From Litoribacter populi (lineage in GTDB: Bacteria > Bacteroidota > Bacteroidia > Cytophagales > Cyclobacteriaceae), in the NCBI RefSeq assembly GCF_007483685.1, contig NZ_VMKN01000001.1:3455440-3519439 (forward strand): a stretch of DNA of 64,000 bases. The letters run 5' to 3'. A program made the position numbers and the translations under genes. Below are positions 1-7,471 of this stretch, in pieces. Numbering within the stretch: the stretch's first letter is position 1; each line of letters begins with the position of its first letter. The notes beneath the pieces were generated by a model. The model was not told where the DNA came from and did not search any database. It saw nothing but the letters and a program-made list of their open reading frames with translations.

Positions 1-684
1 TCTTCTAAGGATACGGGCCACATCAAGCTCACGTTCAATAACGCCCGTAATTTCTTGATTGGAATAATCCTTCTTATACTTATCAAATATCCGCTGGTTT
101 TCTTCATCCACAAAGTGGCCGATTTTCTCCATGACGGTTACGGTATCAGTCTTTTCCTTTGGATGCTGACCTAATTCAACCAACCTCCCGAAAAGCTCCT
201 CCACATTAGTCATATTGAAGTTGCCCGCCATGACTAGGTTACGGCTTCTCCAATTGTTCTGCCTTAGAAAAGGGTGGCAGGTTTCAATGCTGTTTTCACC
301 ATGGGTACCATAGCGCAAGTGTCCCAACCAAACTTCGCCACTGAAGGCAACATTATTTTTGAGCCAATCTCCATCCGTTTCAACGCCCTCACCACCTATT
401 TTGTAGGCTTTTTTGAATTTCTTGGAAATTTTCCCAAAAATCTCATTGACAGCCTGGGGCTGCACCGAGCGGTACCGACTGATATATCGGGTACCTGGGG
501 CTGTGTCGATTTTGATATTGGCAAGGCCGGCGCCATCCTGTCCTCGGTTGATTTGCTTTTGCATGAGCACATACAAGCGGTTTGCCGCATACATAGGGGA
601 GCCGTACTTATCGATGTAGTATTGGAGTGGTTTGCGAAGCCTTAGCATGGCTATCCCGCATTCGTGTTTGATCTGGTCACTCAT
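1..684 (-). CDS. purF: Amidophosphoribosyltransferase (PurF-like), 5' part
   Basis: First 228 codons of a gene that runs off the left edge. The protein starts MSDQIKHECGIAML; Cys9 would become the N-terminal nucleophile of a class-II glutamine amidotransferase after propeptide removal. RGQDGAG (residues 47-53), a GHLRYGTHG segment and an AGNFNMTN segment match the glutamine-binding motifs of amidophosphoribosyltransferase, the first committed enzyme of purine synthesis (PRPP plus glutamine to phosphoribosylamine). The phosphoribosyltransferase half lies outside the window, so a related amidotransferase cannot be fully excluded. The start is the ATG at 682-684. A palindrome and a TAnnTTTG element lie just upstream. 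Confidence 0.85.
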   Translation of the reverse strand, partial: MSDQIKHECGIAMLRLRKPLQYYIDKYGSPMYAANRLYVLMQKQINRGQDGAGLANIKIDTAPGTRYISRYRSVQPQAVNEIFGKISKKFKKAYKIGGEGVETDGDWLKNNVAFSGEVWLGHLRYGTHGENSIETCHPFLRQNNWRSRNLVMAGNFNMTNVEELFGRLVELGQHPKEKTDTVTVMEKIGHFVDEENQRIFDKYKKDYSNQEITGVIERELDVARILRR

Positions 685-715
685 TGGGTGTAGCTAGATT
701 TTATACAAGAAGTTG

Positions 716-723
716 CAAATGTA
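716..723 (-). promoter_or_regulatory. Candidate -7 element of the purF promoter
   Basis: On the minus strand this reads TACATTTG, an exact match to the Bacteroidota -7 consensus TAnnTTTG, about 30 bases before the purF start. No good TTTG -33 element sits at the usual spacing, so support is moderate. Confidence 0.35.
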
Positions 724-741
724 AATGATTTTTACTGTAAA

Positions 742-756
742 CCTGATACGATCAGG
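742..756. promoter_or_regulatory. Perfect palindrome upstream of purF
   Basis: CCTGAT-ACG-ATCAGG is a 6-base inverted repeat with a 3-base centre, lying where a -33 element or operator of the purF promoter would be. It has no T-tract, so it is not a terminator. Regulator unknown. Confidence 0.35.
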
Positions 757-880
757 CGATATGGTAACTTATAATTGGCGATTATAATTCAACTGTGCTA
801 TTCTGATTTAAATATTTTAACAGGTAAGGGAAGTCAATTTTGAGACTGTTAAAGAATTTTGGATGAAATTTATAATTTTG

Positions 881-918
881 CAAAAAAAAAGAAACCCTTG
901 AACTCACGCGTTCAAGGG
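881..918 (-). terminator. Intrinsic terminator without an obvious gene
   Basis: CCCTTGAAC / GTTCAAGGG form a perfect 9-bp stem with a 6-base loop (895-918). On the minus strand it is followed by a long T-tract (A-run at 882-890 on the plus strand). No convincing minus-strand gene lies upstream of it; it sits in the leader of the divergent plsC-like gene. Confidence 0.6.
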
Positions 919-980
919 CTATTGCAAGCAAAGAGTTAAGATTTATTTTACATTTCAAAAGTATCAAATTTTAGACCAAA

Positions 981-1703
981 ATGAAAATTATCAAAGCGAT
1001 TTATACCCTTTATGCTTTACTATTGTTTTGGATTTTCATGATCATTTTCGCCCCATTTATTTTCATACCGCTGTTGTTATCAAATAATTGGGGACACATC
1101 ACCTTTTTCTTCATACGCTGCTGGGCAATCGTGTGGTCTTTTCTTATTGGGATCAAATTCCGTATCCATGGAATGGAGCATATTGAAGCCGATAAGCCAT
1201 ATATTTACATTTTTAATCATACTTCATATCTAGACGCCCCTACTATTCCAATGGCCATACCACATGAGATTCGCGCTCTTGGCAAAAAAGAACTTTCTAA
1301 AATCCCCCTATTTGGCTTCATGATCAGCAAAATTGCTGTTTGGGTTGACAGACAAAGCCCCGAATCAAGGAAAGAAAGTATCGTCAGACTTAGAAAAGTA
1401 TTGAATTCGGGTGTCAGTGTGGTAGTAGCGCCTGAGGGAACCCGAAACTCTAATGATTCCTTGATGCCTTTCCAAAATGGTGCGTTCAGATTATCTGTGG
1501 AGACTGGGGTTCCAATAATGCCTATGGCAGTGATCGGAGCAGGAAAACTTATGGGAAAAGATTCCCTGTTGATGAGGCCTGGTACCATCGATGTGTATTT
1601 TTCCAAGCCTATCGTCCCCACAGTGACCCACGAAGAAGGAATTGCCCAATTAAAAGCCAAATCTTATAATAGGCTGGAAGCGATGATTTTGACCCACGAA
1701 TAA
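981..1703 (+). CDS. plsC: 1-acyl-sn-glycerol-3-phosphate acyltransferase (PlsC family)
   Basis: Transfers an acyl group to lysophosphatidic acid to give phosphatidic acid at the inner membrane. The 240-residue protein has one or two hydrophobic segments in residues 8-35, the catalytic motif NHTSYLD (His80, Asp85) and the substrate motif PEGTR (151-155). Length and motif spacing are normal for the family. It stands alone: the gene on its left is divergent. Exact acyl specificity cannot be read from the sequence, and a related lysolipid acyltransferase is possible. Confidence 0.9.
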   Translation: MKIIKAIYTLYALLLFWIFMIIFAPFIFIPLLLSNNWGHITFFFIRCWAIVWSFLIGIKFRIHGMEHIEADKPYIYIFNHTSYLDAPTIPMAIPHEIRALGKKELSKIPLFGFMISKIAVWVDRQSPESRKESIVRLRKVLNSGVSVVVAPEGTRNSNDSLMPFQNGAFRLSVETGVPIMPMAVIGAGKLMGKDSLLMRPGTIDVYFSKPIVPTVTHEEGIAQLKAKSYNRLEAMILTHE

Positions 1704-1837
1704 ACTGTACCTAGTATTTTCCCCAACATGTGGACACCGTACCCATTTTTTTATTGAAAAGTTCTGTATTATTCTCAAAAACGGCATATTTTTTTCTGGC
1801 ACAATTGGTGACTAATATAACGAAACGGATAAAAAGT

Positions 1838-1996
1838 ATGAAAAAGCTAATCGTGATATTATGTATGGCAATTGGTTTCGTATTTATGATCCTTCTAACC
1901 TATTTGAAGTTTCAAAATTTCGAACACAATAACTTTCAATATGAAGATTCAGATAGTGCACTTTATACCATGAAGCAAACTATGGAATATGAATAG
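1838..1996 (+). CDS. Small single-span membrane protein
   Basis: A 52-residue protein beginning MKKLIVILCMAIGFVFMILL, with one hydrophobic helix (about residues 4-22) followed by a polar, acidic tail ending KQTMEYE. A longer in-frame reading could start at 1730, but the ATG at 1838 followed by a lysine-rich, hydrophobic N terminus is far more likely. It is the first of three small exported or membrane proteins in a row before the sigma-54 regulator. No function is recognised. Confidence 0.5.
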   Translation: MKKLIVILCMAIGFVFMILLTYLKFQNFEHNNFQYEDSDSALYTMKQTMEYE

Positions 1997-2021
1997 ATAG
2001 CGACCCTAAACAAACACCGAT

Positions 2022-2369
2022 ATGAAAAAACTGTTTTATCTACCCTTATTTTGGCTATTGGCCTTATCCTCCTGTCAGGGAAATATTTCAAACCCTGATT
2101 TTATCAAAGCAGGTTTCGGTGCAGATTCGGATTCCTCACAACAAGTGGGAACGGCTGATATTTATGAGGACAAGCTACTGACACAGTTGCCAACTTCTAT
2201 AGTTAACAAGATTGAAAATGACAGAAGGCTTCGCTATATGGAGCTTAATAATATAATAAAGTATAAGGTCCAAGATACACTGATCTATGACCTGACCTTC
2301 AACAGCTATGGAGGAAACTGGACCAAGTCGGTGAAGTTTGACCAAAAAGGAAATAAAATAAATCATTAA
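2022..2369 (+). CDS. Small lipoprotein, PepSY-like
   Basis: 115 residues with a lipoprotein signal peptide ending LLALSSC (Cys19 as the predicted lipidated residue). The mature part contains TSIVNKIENDRRLRYMEL and ends in a strand-rich segment with a DQKGNKINH tail. This arrangement resembles the short PepSY-like periplasmic proteins common in Bacteroidota, whose role is not well defined. It lies 25 bases before the next small exported protein, so the two are probably cotranscribed. Confidence 0.6.
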   Translation: MKKLFYLPLFWLLALSSCQGNISNPDFIKAGFGADSDSSQQVGTADIYEDKLLTQLPTSIVNKIENDRRLRYMELNNIIKYKVQDTLIYDLTFNSYGGNWTKSVKFDQKGNKINH

Positions 2370-2394
2370 CCACTTAATTAAATACCATAAAACT

Positions 2395-2709
2395 ATGAAA
2401 AAAGGATTGTTAGTACTCGCCCTTTGTGGATTTGCCTTTGTCGGTGTACAGGCACAAACCACTACCCCTCCTACTGAGCCACAGACGGAGATTAATCAAG
2501 ACAGAGTTAAAATCGCTCCGGATGATCTTCCTCAAGCAGTAAGAAATTCCATCAGTGAAAAAGATGATGTGAGAGACCTTAGAATCACCGAAGCTTATCA
2601 GGTGACCAACATGGAAGGTGAACTTCATTATGAGGTACATTTTGATAAAGAAGGTGAGGCGGTATCTAAGAAATATGATGCCCAAGGCAATGAAGTAAGA
2701 GAAGACTAA
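2395..2709 (+). CDS. Small periplasmic protein, PepSY-like
   Basis: 104 residues with a signal peptide cut after VGVQAQ. The mature protein has the pattern LPQAVRNSISEKDDVRDLRITEAY followed by YEVHFDKEGEAVSKKYDAQGNEV, typical of the small exported PepSY-like proteins of Bacteroidota (a helix followed by strands and a terminal D-x-x-G-N). Similar in layout to the preceding lipoprotein, suggesting an old duplication. Followed by a clear terminator. No biochemical role can be assigned. Confidence 0.6.
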   Translation: MKKGLLVLALCGFAFVGVQAQTTTPPTEPQTEINQDRVKIAPDDLPQAVRNSISEKDDVRDLRITEAYQVTNMEGELHYEVHFDKEGEAVSKKYDAQGNEVRED

Positions 2710-2737
2710 ACCAAATACTCATAATTTCTGTTTAAAT

Positions 2738-2773
2738 TGGCATCGGTAGAAATACTGATGCCATTTTATTTTT
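2738..2773 (+). terminator. Intrinsic terminator after the small exported genes
   Basis: TGGCATCGGT pairs with ACTGATGCCA (10 bp, one G-U pair) around a 6-base loop and is followed by TTTTATTTTT. It ends the small-protein unit before the NtrC-type regulator. Confidence 0.75.
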
Positions 2774-2817
2774 GCTAATTTCACAACTTAGTAAAAAGAC
2801 CACCCGAATATGCACTT

Positions 2818-4179
2818 ATGAAAAGAATCCTTTTGATAGAAGATGACCTCACCTATTCAAAAATCATTAAAAATTTTTTAGAACGAAATCAATATGCTGT
2901 TCAGTCTATCCAAAAAGTATCGGAGGCCATACATGCCATTGAGAAAAACACACCTCACCTAATCATAACTGATTATCGGCTACCAGATGGGACGGGTATG
3001 GAGATTTTGGAAAAAATAATCGACTCCCAATTAGCCGTTCCCGTGATTTTGATCACAAATTATTCCGATATACGCACGGCAGTGAAAACCATGAAAATGG
3101 GGGCTTTTGAATATATTACCAAGCCTGTAAACCCTGATGAGTTGTTGGCAACCGTAAAAGAAGCCTTCAAGCAAAAGAGTAAAAAGAAAGTACCTACCGA
3201 AGCTCCCTCCTCGCCAAAAACGCAACTTGCACACGGGGACCATTATGTCACCGGAACTACTGACGCTTCTAAAAAGCTGGAGGATTATATTGATTTGGTG
3301 GCACCTACAGATATGAGTGTAATCGTTTTGGGAGAAAGCGGGACGGGTAAGGAGTATATTTCCAAAAGAATTCACCAAAAGTCTAGCCGTATGGACGGTC
3401 CATTTGTCGCTATTGACTGTGGTGCTTTGTCCAAAGAATTAGCGGCGAGTGAATTGTTCGGCCATGTGAAAGGAGCCTTTACGGGCGCCTTTGATCACAA
3501 AGTAGGCAATTTTGAAAGTGCTAAAGGTGGAACCATTTTTCTAGATGAGATCGGCAACTTAAGCTATGATGTCCAAATAAAACTTCTACGAGCAATCCAA
3601 GAACGGAAGATCCGTAAAGTGGGGGGCAATAATGATATTGCTATTGATGTACGAATTATCGTGGCAACGAATGAGGACTTAATTGAGGCATCTAGAAGGG
3701 GAGAGTTTAGGGAGGATCTATATCACAGGTTGAATGAATTTAGCATCCAAGCCATCCCTTTACGGGATAGAGGGGCAGAGTTATTTGACTTTGCACACAA
3801 TTTTCTTGAGGAAAGCAATACTTACCTTAATAAATCAGTATCCGGATTTTCGGAGGAAGTGAAGGAAATATTTAAGACTTACAGCTGGCCTGGAAATCTT
3901 CGTGAATTAAAAAACATTGTAAAACGCGCGGTTTTATTGACCGGAAAGGGACTTGTAGAAAAAGAGGTGCTCCCTATCCAGCTGATGTTGCCGGAAAATT
4001 CTTCGCAGGAAACCGGTGCCGCTAAGGATCTGAAAAGCAGTTTTGAGGAGAAAGAGAAAAGCTTGATAATTCAGACCTTGGAAGAGGTAAAATTCAACAA
4101 GTCCAAAGCTGCCAAAATTCTAAATATGGATCGTAAAACTCTTTACAACAAAATCGAAAAGTATAATATCTCTTCCTAA
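2818..4179 (+). CDS. Sigma-54-dependent response regulator (NtrC family)
   Basis: 453 residues with the complete NtrC layout. The receiver domain (about 1-120) carries Asp9/Asp10 and phosphoacceptor Asp52 in ITDYRLPDG. The AAA+ domain has Walker A GESGTGKE (172-179) and the sigma-54 contact loop GAFTGA (219-224). The Fis-type helix-turn-helix is at the C terminus (KSKAAKILNMDRKTLYNKI). It should activate sigma-54 promoters when phosphorylated. The convergent neighbour is a hybrid histidine kinase, a plausible but unproven partner; the two genes share their last four bases. Confidence 0.93.
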   Translation: MKRILLIEDDLTYSKIIKNFLERNQYAVQSIQKVSEAIHAIEKNTPHLIITDYRLPDGTGMEILEKIIDSQLAVPVILITNYSDIRTAVKTMKMGAFEYITKPVNPDELLATVKEAFKQKSKKKVPTEAPSSPKTQLAHGDHYVTGTTDASKKLEDYIDLVAPTDMSVIVLGESGTGKEYISKRIHQKSSRMDGPFVAIDCGALSKELAASELFGHVKGAFTGAFDHKVGNFESAKGGTIFLDEIGNLSYDVQIKLLRAIQERKIRKVGGNNDIAIDVRIIVATNEDLIEASRRGEFREDLYHRLNEFSIQAIPLRDRGAELFDFAHNFLEESNTYLNKSVSGFSEEVKEIFKTYSWPGNLRELKNIVKRAVLLTGKGLVEKEVLPIQLMLPENSSQETGAAKDLKSSFEEKEKSLIIQTLEEVKFNKSKAAKILNMDRKTLYNKIEKYNISS

Positions 4180-6728
4180 CCTGCGGAAGAGATATTTTCT
4201 TTTTTCTGAATTTCTTCCAGAACTACAAAGGTCCTTTCCACCAATTCTCTAACCATTTCCTCAATCTCTAAGGTTTCTTCCTGCTTGATGGTAATTTCGA
4301 TATTTTTTGCCAGATCGGCAGTATTGATTTTTAACTGTCCTAACCTACTAGAGAGCTTATGGGCAATTTCCATGACTGCTTGATATTCCTTTAAGTCAGA
4401 TAGGCGCTGTATATCAATAAGATTGCTATAAGTTTCTTCATAAAACTCCTGAACAACTTCCTGCAGCAATTCCTCATCCCCCATGCAGAACCTTTCTAAG
4501 TCGCTGAGTGAATAAGAGCTGTTTCCAGCCTCGTTTTGTGGTGCTTTTTCTTCCATTTTAGTTGGTTCAATATTAAGATAAGTAGCAATTTTTTCCACTA
4601 AGCTTGCTTCTTTGAAAGGCTTGAGTAAAATCCCATCAAAACCATGATTGCTCAGTCTGTCCTTTTCATCGGCAAATACATTTGCCGTCACCGCTAATAT
4701 GGGCAGATTGTCATAGTGATAGTTTTCTTTCAACAGGTTCAGAACCTGATAACCACTAACTTCGGGCATTTGAATATCAAGAAGCGCTATATCAAAAGGC
4801 TCCTTCACGAAATTATCCCTAAAATCCACCCCCCCTATATAAGTTGATACTTTAGCCCCGTTGCTTTCAAGAAGAAGTTTGGCAAACTTAATCCCTATAG
4901 GATCATCATCAACTAACAAAACCCTTATGTCTTTTATGGAGTACGTCAGTTCTGCATCAATATCATGGCTATCATCCACCGCATCGGTCAATGGAACAGG
5001 CAATTCCACATAAAAAGCTGTACCGCTACCCAAATCACTTTCAAAAGAAATCTCCCCTTCCTGCAGATCCACCATTTTTTTGACAATGGATAGGCCTAAT
5101 CCCGTTCCTCCAAATTTCCTAGTGATTGAACTATCGCCCTGATTAAATTCCGTAAAAATATTATCTTTTACCTCCTTAGTCATCCCCATGCCGCTGTCAA
5201 TTACAGCAAGTCTTAGCTTCCCCCCATCATAATTGACATTGACCTTGATCATGCCTTTGTCGGTAAACTTATAAGCGTTACTGATCAGGTTATTCATAAT
5301 TTGGTTAATCCGTAGCTCATCTCCAACCAGCCATTTATCACGGGGCAAATCAACATCCCACACAAACCGAACCCCTTTTTCCTTTATTTTTAGTTCAAAG
5401 AAATCTTTGATATTTCTAAAAAGCTGATGAGGATTAAATGGTTCGGGATGAAATGTGATCTTTCCAGCCTCGAGCTTAGAAAGGTCTAAAATGTCGTTTA
5501 CAATTGAGGAAAGCGTTTGGGAAGCAAAGCCAACCATTTTGACATAACTCGCCTGATCACTGTTCAAGGAGGTCTTCTTTAGGGCCTCATTGTACCCCTG
5601 TATAGCATGAAGTGGATTCCGTATTTCATGGCTCATGTTAGCCAGAAAATATTGCTTTGCCTTGGCTAAGTTGTCTGAACGCCTTTTAGCCTCCTCCAAC
5701 CGGGTTCTGTAATCTTGTGCCTTATTAATCTCAGAAAGTATGCTATAAATAAATGCAGTAGACCCAATCACCCCAATCACAATTAATATGATAAGCAAAA
5801 TGGAAACCTTGAAGGTCAATTCATATGCATCATCATTTTGCGACCTAGCCTCCGCTAATACCTCCTGCTGAAGGGTAGAGATTACTGTTTGGATATCCGC
5901 TATAATGATTTTGTTTTTCTCTACTAGGTCAAATTCCAATGCTGCCAATTGGGACCTAAGCCTTTGTTCCTCCGTGTTGATGTCCAAGATCGTATTTCGA
6001 ACCGCATACAGGATTGAATCCGACTGAGTTTGATTCATACGTGCGGGGGTGGTATCTCCACGTGCAGGATTAATGTTGAGAGTGGACAGCAACTGCCGCA
6101 AATTAGATCTCTCCTGAGCTGACAGCAATTCATTTACTCCAGCTGTAGTATCCCTCCTTATCCTACGTGGCGGCAAAGTATCACCCTCTGCCCGGCCAGT
6201 GTCCGGAAGGACCCTCCGAGTAGAAGGTTGATTAAGTTTAATCCTACCAATAGTCTGAAGTCGATTTATTTCTTCCTGTCGGCGGATTTTGGTTTCAATA
6301 TTCTTCAACGCTTCGGAGCTGAAATTCCTGTTTATGAGGTTAAATTTTACCTCATCCAATCCGTTGTGAACTAATAATAATTCGTTTACATTAAAACTGA
6401 TTTTTTTGAGTTGCTCTACTTCGGTGCTATCAGAAGCATACTCTTCTAGCTGAAGTAGCCTCTCTTCGATTTTTTGAAGATAATTACTCCCATTTTGGGT
6501 ATCCTCCTCCACACGGCCCTGGGCCCTGTCCAGCTGATAAATATCAGCCAATAGACCATTAAGGTGACGCAACCTCTCGCTAGGTTCGGCTAAGGCCTCC
6601 ACTGTATCCAGGAGCTTACGGACAGAAAAATAAGTAACCATACTTACTCCCACTATCAGTACAAGCGCCAATACAAATCCGGCAATTACCCTTGCCCTAG
6701 TTTTATAGGAATTATGTGAAGTATCCAA
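4176..6728 (-). CDS. Hybrid sensor histidine kinase with receiver and Hpt domains
   Basis: 850 residues. An N-terminal transmembrane helix (about 14-33) and a second one (about 305-328) enclose a long, coiled-coil-rich extracytoplasmic sensor region with an unusual Arg/Pro/Thr-rich stretch. Then come HisKA (MSHEIRNP, phosphorylated His367), an HATPase domain with GGTGLGLSIV, a receiver (Asp651 in LLDIQMP) and a C-terminal Hpt domain (His790 in AHKLSSRLGQ). The layout implies an internal His-Asp-His phosphorelay feeding a separate response regulator, possibly the convergent NtrC-type protein. Signal unknown. Confidence 0.92.
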   Translation of the reverse strand: MDTSHNSYKTRARVIAGFVLALVLIVGVSMVTYFSVRKLLDTVEALAEPSERLRHLNGLLADIYQLDRAQGRVEEDTQNGSNYLQKIEERLLQLEEYASDSTEVEQLKKISFNVNELLLVHNGLDEVKFNLINRNFSSEALKNIETKIRRQEEINRLQTIGRIKLNQPSTRRVLPDTGRAEGDTLPPRRIRRDTTAGVNELLSAQERSNLRQLLSTLNINPARGDTTPARMNQTQSDSILYAVRNTILDINTEEQRLRSQLAALEFDLVEKNKIIIADIQTVISTLQQEVLAEARSQNDDAYELTFKVSILLIILIVIGVIGSTAFIYSILSEINKAQDYRTRLEEAKRRSDNLAKAKQYFLANMSHEIRNPLHAIQGYNEALKKTSLNSDQASYVKMVGFASQTLSSIVNDILDLSKLEAGKITFHPEPFNPHQLFRNIKDFFELKIKEKGVRFVWDVDLPRDKWLVGDELRINQIMNNLISNAYKFTDKGMIKVNVNYDGGKLRLAVIDSGMGMTKEVKDNIFTEFNQGDSSITRKFGGTGLGLSIVKKMVDLQEGEISFESDLGSGTAFYVELPVPLTDAVDDSHDIDAELTYSIKDIRVLLVDDDPIGIKFAKLLLESNGAKVSTYIGGVDFRDNFVKEPFDIALLDIQMPEVSGYQVLNLLKENYHYDNLPILAVTANVFADEKDRLSNHGFDGILLKPFKEASLVEKIATYLNIEPTKMEEKAPQNEAGNSSYSLSDLERFCMGDEELLQEVVQEFYEETYSNLIDIQRLSDLKEYQAVMEIAHKLSSRLGQLKINTADLAKNIEITIKQEETLEIEEMVRELVERTFVVLEEIQKKENISSAG

Positions 6729-6769
6729 GTTGCTTGTTTAGAATTTATATCCCAATATTTATACCATTG

Positions 6770-7405
6770 CTATTCCTCTGAGTCATATACGTTTTCGGTA
6801 ACCATTTCAAAAACGTTATAGATCACATACATGCTCAACGGCAGTGAGACCAATAATCCCAACAACGCAGGTAGGGCGGCCACCACGTTTAAAACCAACA
6901 ACACCAAAAACAGTATAAAAAATTTCCACCAGCGCTTATGAATCAGTTTTCGACTTAATTCTAGGGACTGCCAAAAGTCAGTTCCTGCAAAAATGGCAAT
7001 CAGAAATGAGAACATGTATCCAACCAAGAGGTACATTCCGGGTATAATCAAGACCATTATCCCCAAAGCTACCAGGACCTGCCCTACGAGATTGATCAAA
7101 ACCAGTGTAATGTAATATTGAAAACCCTGGAAAAAATCTGGATAAACCACCCCTTCCCCTTGACTGATTTTGTTGGCCACGAGAAAAAACCCTCCTACCA
7201 ACGCCGGGAAAAGAAAAATACTATAAACCAATGTCAATTCGGGTACATAAGTGGCCACCAGAAGCTGCACCGACAAAATCAACAAACTATATGCCACAGA
7301 ATTGATGGCATTTTGGGAAAACATCTCCCAAGCTTTTCTGAATGCAATTTCAATATCAAAGTCATAGCCCTTTTCCAAGAGCTTTTCAATACTTTTCTTT
7401 TCCAT
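6770..7405 (-). CDS. Multi-span membrane protein of unknown function
   Basis: 211 residues with a soluble N-terminal stretch (MEKKSIEKLLEKGYDFDIEIAFRK..) and about five hydrophobic segments from residue 38 onward. It resembles the DUF975-like or 'glycerophosphoryl diester phosphodiesterase membrane domain'-like proteins often found in Bacteroidota. The pattern xxFxxAWEMF ahead of the first helix and MVLIIPGMYLLVGYMFS in the middle are typical of that group. Transcribed in the same direction as the upstream cystathionine beta-synthase gene but separated from it by a hairpin. No function can be given. Confidence 0.6.
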   Translation of the reverse strand: MEKKSIEKLLEKGYDFDIEIAFRKAWEMFSQNAINSVAYSLLILSVQLLVATYVPELTLVYSIFLFPALVGGFFLVANKISQGEGVVYPDFFQGFQYYITLVLINLVGQVLVALGIMVLIIPGMYLLVGYMFSFLIAIFAGTDFWQSLELSRKLIHKRWWKFFILFLVLLVLNVVAALPALLGLLVSLPLSMYVIYNVFEMVTENVYDSEE

Positions 7406-7419
7406 TTGTAGAAAATGAC

Positions 7420-7448
7420 AAATGCACAGAAAAAATTTCTGTGCATTT
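7420..7448 (-). terminator. Strong hairpin between cystathionine beta-synthase and the membrane protein gene
   Basis: AAATGCACAGAAA and TTTCTGTGCATTT form a perfect 13-bp stem with a 3-base loop. It stands after the stop of the cystathionine beta-synthase gene on the minus strand. The tail (TGTCATTTTC) is only modestly T-rich, so it may end transcription incompletely or act as a 3'-end stabiliser. Confidence 0.55.
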
Positions 7449-7471
7449 GGGTAAGTGTGTTTTTATTTAAA

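Noticed and set aside
274-645. Plus-strand open frame of 123 codons
   Set aside because: It lies opposite the purF coding sequence, which has clear family motifs on the minus strand.
782-967. Minus-strand open frame of 61 codons
   Set aside because: It runs through a perfect terminator hairpin and its T-tract, and shows no protein-like pattern.
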